Positions 62,431-64,000 of a stretch of 64,000 bases of DNA are shown here, piece after piece. Position 1 is the first letter of the stretch, and each line of letters begins with the position of its first letter. Source of the stretch: Devosia sp. 1566. Its GTDB lineage: Bacteria > Pseudomonadota > Alphaproteobacteria > Rhizobiales > Devosiaceae. The notes beneath the pieces were generated by a model. It was not told the origin of the DNA. It searched no databases and was given only the letters and a program-made list of their open reading frames with translations. Both the position numbers and the translations under genes were made by a program. The stretch spans positions 1,922,001 through 1,986,000 of the forward strand of contig NZ_CP034767.1 of NCBI RefSeq assembly GCF_004005995.1. Direction: 5' to 3'.

Positions 62431-64000
62431 TCAGGTCTCGATCAAAAGAGTTGCGACTTCGAAGGGGCGTAGCGAGAGGCTCACGCTGCTGCCGTTCACT
62501 TCAAGCGGGGTGACATCGCCTTCCTCCATCAGATTGACCATCCGCACCGATTTCACCGCCACCCCGAAGGTGATCTTGGCCTCGGCGCGCATATTGGCGT
62601 GCTCGAACACCCGCAGCACGATGGCATCAGATTTTTCCGCCTTCTTGACCGTTTCGAGCGTGACATTGGCCTGGTCTACAGTGGCAAAGCTGAAGCTGTT
62701 CAGCGACCCTGCAGCGGCTGCCGCCGGCGTGAGGTCGCCCACCACCGCCACCGGATTGTTGAAGCGCTCGGCCGCCCGATGCACATCCGCCAGATCGGCG
62801 ACGCCATCATGGATGAACAGCGCATAGCGTAGCCGGTGCTCGCCCAGATCCGCCCCGGGATCGGGGAAGGTCGAACCGCGCACTAGCGTCAGCCGGACCG
62901 ATTGCTCAAGGCAATCATAGGCATATTTGCAGTCATTGAGCAGCGCGACGCCCCAGTCGGCTTCGCTCAAGTCCACCCAACGATGCATGGAGGCCTCGAA
63001 CCGCGCCTTGTCCCAAGAGGTGTTGCGGTGGGTCGGCCGCTTGACATGGCCAAACTGGATTTCCGAGCGGATCTCCGAGGTGTTGAGATCGAACGGGAAT
63101 TGCGCCTTGAGAACGGTCTGGCGTTCCTGCCAGTCGATGAAGGTATCGAACTCGATCTGGCGCGCCCCGGCCGCAAGCGAGATCACCTGTATCACCCTGG
63201 ACGCTTGATATTGCCGCTCCACCCGGATGGCGGCGCGGTGCGGCCCGGTTTCCACCACGCTGATCGTGCAGGGGTCATCGGCGAGCGGCCAGAACTGTTC
63301 CTCGAAATAGCGGTCTATGTCCCAGGCGTCCCATTCCATGGGCTTGTCTTCATAAGCAATGAGCCGATTGGCCGATTGCCCCGGTGCCAGCGCTTCCCGG
63401 TTGCGCGTCTTGTCGAAGACCGAGGTGATTTCGCCTCGTCTGTCGAAGCTTACGCGCAGCACTTCGTTTTCGAGATGGGTTTCAGAGACTGAGACGGCCG
63501 AACTGGTGTCCGCCGCCCCGCCCCCGACCAGTTGGGCATCCGCCCAGCCCAGTGACGGCAGCGCTGCCGCCGGAGCAATCGCTTCGCTGCTGCCATCGGC
63601 GCGGGTGATGGCCTGCACCGGGTGCGCGCCACCCGCCGTGGCCAGCGCCAGTCCGTCGAGCCCCGCGCCGGAGCCCAGATTGACGAGGCCCGAGCGCGTT
63701 TGTCCGGTGAAGTTGAATAACCGCAGCTGCCCGGCACCGCCGCCCCCCAGCGCATTGGCCGCGGCGTGCCACGGGCCGTTGCGCGAGCCAAGCGTGGAAA
63801 AGATCTGGCCGTATTCATTGTCGCTGTCGACATAGACCTCGGGAATCGACGTCCCCGGCAGGATGTCGTGGAACTGGTTGATCAGCACCAGTTCCCAGAA
63901 CTCGGCGAGCGTTTCCGCCGGATAGGCAGCGCCGGTGTGCAGCATGGCCATGGCACCGAGGAATTCCAGCTCGCGCAGCATGCGCTCGGCGCGGCGGTTA
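62431..64000 (-). CDS. GH38 alpha-mannosidase, C-terminal part (cut by window edge)
   Basis: At least 522 residues; the frame is open to the window end. It starts RRAERMLRELEFLGAMAMLH and FWELVLINQFHDILPGTSIPEVYVD, the C-terminal end of the helical linker of GH38. The beta-sandwich domains follow (LENEVLRVSFDRRGEITSVF, EDKPMEWDAWDIDRYF, WVDLSEADWGVALLNDCKYAYD). The catalytic Asp lies in the missing N-terminal part. Cytoplasmic enzymes of this type release mannose from imported oligosaccharides or split mannosyl-glycerate-like compounds. Transcribed towards the MsmX-type ATPase gene. Confidence 0.92.
   Translation of the reverse strand, partial: NRRAERMLRELEFLGAMAMLHTGAAYPAETLAEFWELVLINQFHDILPGTSIPEVYVDSDNEYGQIFSTLGSRNGPWHAAANALGGGGAGQLRLFNFTGQTRSGLVNLGSGAGLDGLALATAGGAHPVQAITRADGSSEAIAPAAALPSLGWADAQLVGGGAADTSSAVSVSETHLENEVLRVSFDRRGEITSVFDKTRNREALAPGQSANRLIAYEDKPMEWDAWDIDRYFEEQFWPLADDPCTISVVETGPHRAAIRVERQYQASRVIQVISLAAGARQIEFDTFIDWQERQTVLKAQFPFDLNTSEIRSEIQFGHVKRPTHRNTSWDKARFEASMHRWVDLSEADWGVALLNDCKYAYDCLEQSVRLTLVRGSTFPDPGADLGEHRLRYALFIHDGVADLADVHRAAERFNNPVAVVGDLTPAAAAAGSLNSFSFATVDQANVTLETVKKAEKSDAIVLRVFEHANMRAEAKITFGVAVKSVRMVNLMEEGDVTPLEVNGSSVSLSLRPFEVATLLIET

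Overview
The window looks like chromosome of a high-GC alphaproteobacterium of the order Hyphomicrobiales, possibly Devosia or a close relative. That placement is an inference from the HWE-family histidine kinase, two DUF6894 genes, IS3- and IS21-type remnants, GC-rich coding style and many ABC catabolic operons; no rRNA or tRNA gene is present to confirm it.

Region 1 (1-22.0 kb) is an accessory, decaying zone. It opens with the right end of an IS3-family element that cuts a response regulator, followed by an HWE kinase, a cold-shock protein, many small unknown genes, a Crp-type regulator, a c-type cytochrome, a BTAD regulator, a two-gene secreted beta-domain operon, a GH43-like secreted protein and LuxR-type regulators. 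One LuxR gene is present in three tandem, nearly identical copies; the third is cut and joined to the tail of a type ISP methyltransferase. A flagellin fragment and a frameshifted EamA-type transporter lie here too.

Region 2 (22.2-26.6 kb) is a compact operon: FadR-type regulator, RpiB/LacA-type sugar isomerase, two amino-acid-type permeases, ATPase and binding protein, ending in a strong hairpin. Upstream is a good operator palindrome.

Region 3 (26.9-28.8 kb) holds a TIR-domain protein translationally coupled to a small unknown gene and abutted by a broken DUF4238 gene: a possible defence islet.

Region 4 (29.0-37.3 kb) is a LysR-controlled nitrogen operon: allophanate hydrolase, NMT1-type binding protein, permease, ATPase, alpha/beta hydrolase, asparaginase-like amidase and a NodB-fold deacetylase/allantoinase-like enzyme. 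Together they suggest uptake and stepwise hydrolysis of a nitrogen-rich cyclic amide or ureide.

Region 5 (37.3-42.5 kb) is again remnant-rich: a broken Xre/MbcA/ParS antitoxin, IS21-like terminal repeats, palindromic interspersed repeats around a GIY-YIG gene, and DUF3892 and AhpD-like genes.

Region 6 (42.6-50.3 kb) is conserved-looking: an MFS exporter, a LolCDE/MacB-like ABC exporter pair, a secreted unknown protein, an AGCS sodium:alanine symporter and a GlcG-like protein.

Region 7 (50.3-64.0 kb) is a glycoside-utilisation locus: AraC regulator, family-5 binding protein, two permeases, a fused double ATPase, a GH4 enzyme, a second oppositely oriented GH4 enzyme with its own AraC regulator, an MsmX/UgpC-type ATPase and a GH38 alpha-mannosidase that runs off the right edge.
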